From: an uncultured Eubacteriales bacterium
GTDB lineage: Bacteria > Bacillota > Clostridia > Christensenellales > Aristaeellaceae
Assembly: GCA_902790495.1 (NCBI GenBank)
Contig: CADASK010000022.1
Span: 1 to 46,629, forward strand
DNA: 46,629 bases
Direction of reading: 5' to 3'
Shown piece after piece: positions 46,568 through 46,629 of the stretch. A program made the position numbers and the translations under genes. Each line of letters begins with the position of its first letter. Positions within the stretch are counted from its first letter, which is position 1. The notes under the pieces are model-generated. The model was given only the letters and a program-made list of their open reading frames with translations. It was not told the DNA's origin and searched no databases.

Positions 46568-46629
46568 ATCGCGCAGCATGCTGCAGCTGCCCTGCCTCTC
46601 TTGCCATCTCCTCTGCGGCTTCCTGGGTT

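Overview
The window looks like chromosomal DNA of a high-GC member of the Firmicutes, probably a gut or rumen Clostridia lineage. This rests on strong GGAGG ribosome binding sites, sigma-A promoters with 17-base spacers, a Firmicutes-type L10 leader, the cdaA-cdaR pair, the darA-holB-ricT order known from Bacillus, and tRNA genes mostly without an encoded CCA. The lineage is inferred. No rRNA, CRISPR array, prophage or transposase gene was seen.

Layout. 1-1344 is the 3' end of a repeat-rich surface protein. 1493-2728 holds mannonate dehydratase (uxuA, minus) behind a promoter and the C-terminal scrap of what looks like a glycosidase gene. 2806-4374 is a MATE exporter. 4412-7353 is a secreted thermolysin-family protease (minus). 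7380-8615 is a self-contained rplJ-rplL unit (minus) with an L10 leader and attenuator. 8722-8881 is tRNA-Trp (minus). 9016-16616 is a complete ATP synthase operon, atpZ-atpI-atpB-E-F-H-A-G-D-C. 16734-16976 is a tRNA-Thr/tRNA-Pro unit.

17037-21136 is an accessory stretch: a DUF4160/DUF2442 toxin-antitoxin-like pair, a three-gene ABC-2 exporter and a small flavodoxin. 21164-26195 carries a small unknown gene, an AraC regulator, an XRE/S24-type repressor, a Gfo/Idh/MocA dehydrogenase, an unknown protein and a degenerate M28-like membrane protein. 26257-29072 has thioredoxin and rseC (minus), a divergent RluA-type pseudouridine synthase, and a pyruvyl transferase-like protein. 29307-33366 is the minus operon darA-holB-ricT-AI-2E transporter. 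33451-39394 is a plus run: Ig-like surface protein, mnmG, ftsY, TrmH/SpoU methyltransferase. 39385-40521 is a peptidoglycan-binding exported protein. 40715-40878 is tRNA-Pro. 40938-45022 is cdaA, cdaR, a small membrane protein and an rsmF-like methyltransferase. 45070-45276 is tRNA-Ser. 45638-46567 is a BASS-family transporter in lower-GC DNA.

How genes fit together. The c subunit of the ATP synthase carries two membrane carboxylates (Glu33 and Glu66) plus Thr67, Thr68 and Tyr71, which matches the two-carboxylate sodium-binding signature and suggests Na+ coupling. The a subunit is enlarged by an extra membrane hairpin. Cyclic-di-AMP synthesis (cdaA), its regulator (cdaR) and a c-di-AMP receptor (darA) all lie in the window.

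The most novel-looking signal is an intergenic structured repeat in three copies (12151-12295, 29169-29310, 40577-40661). Its stems are kept by paired base changes. One copy sits inside the atp operon between atpH and atpA.
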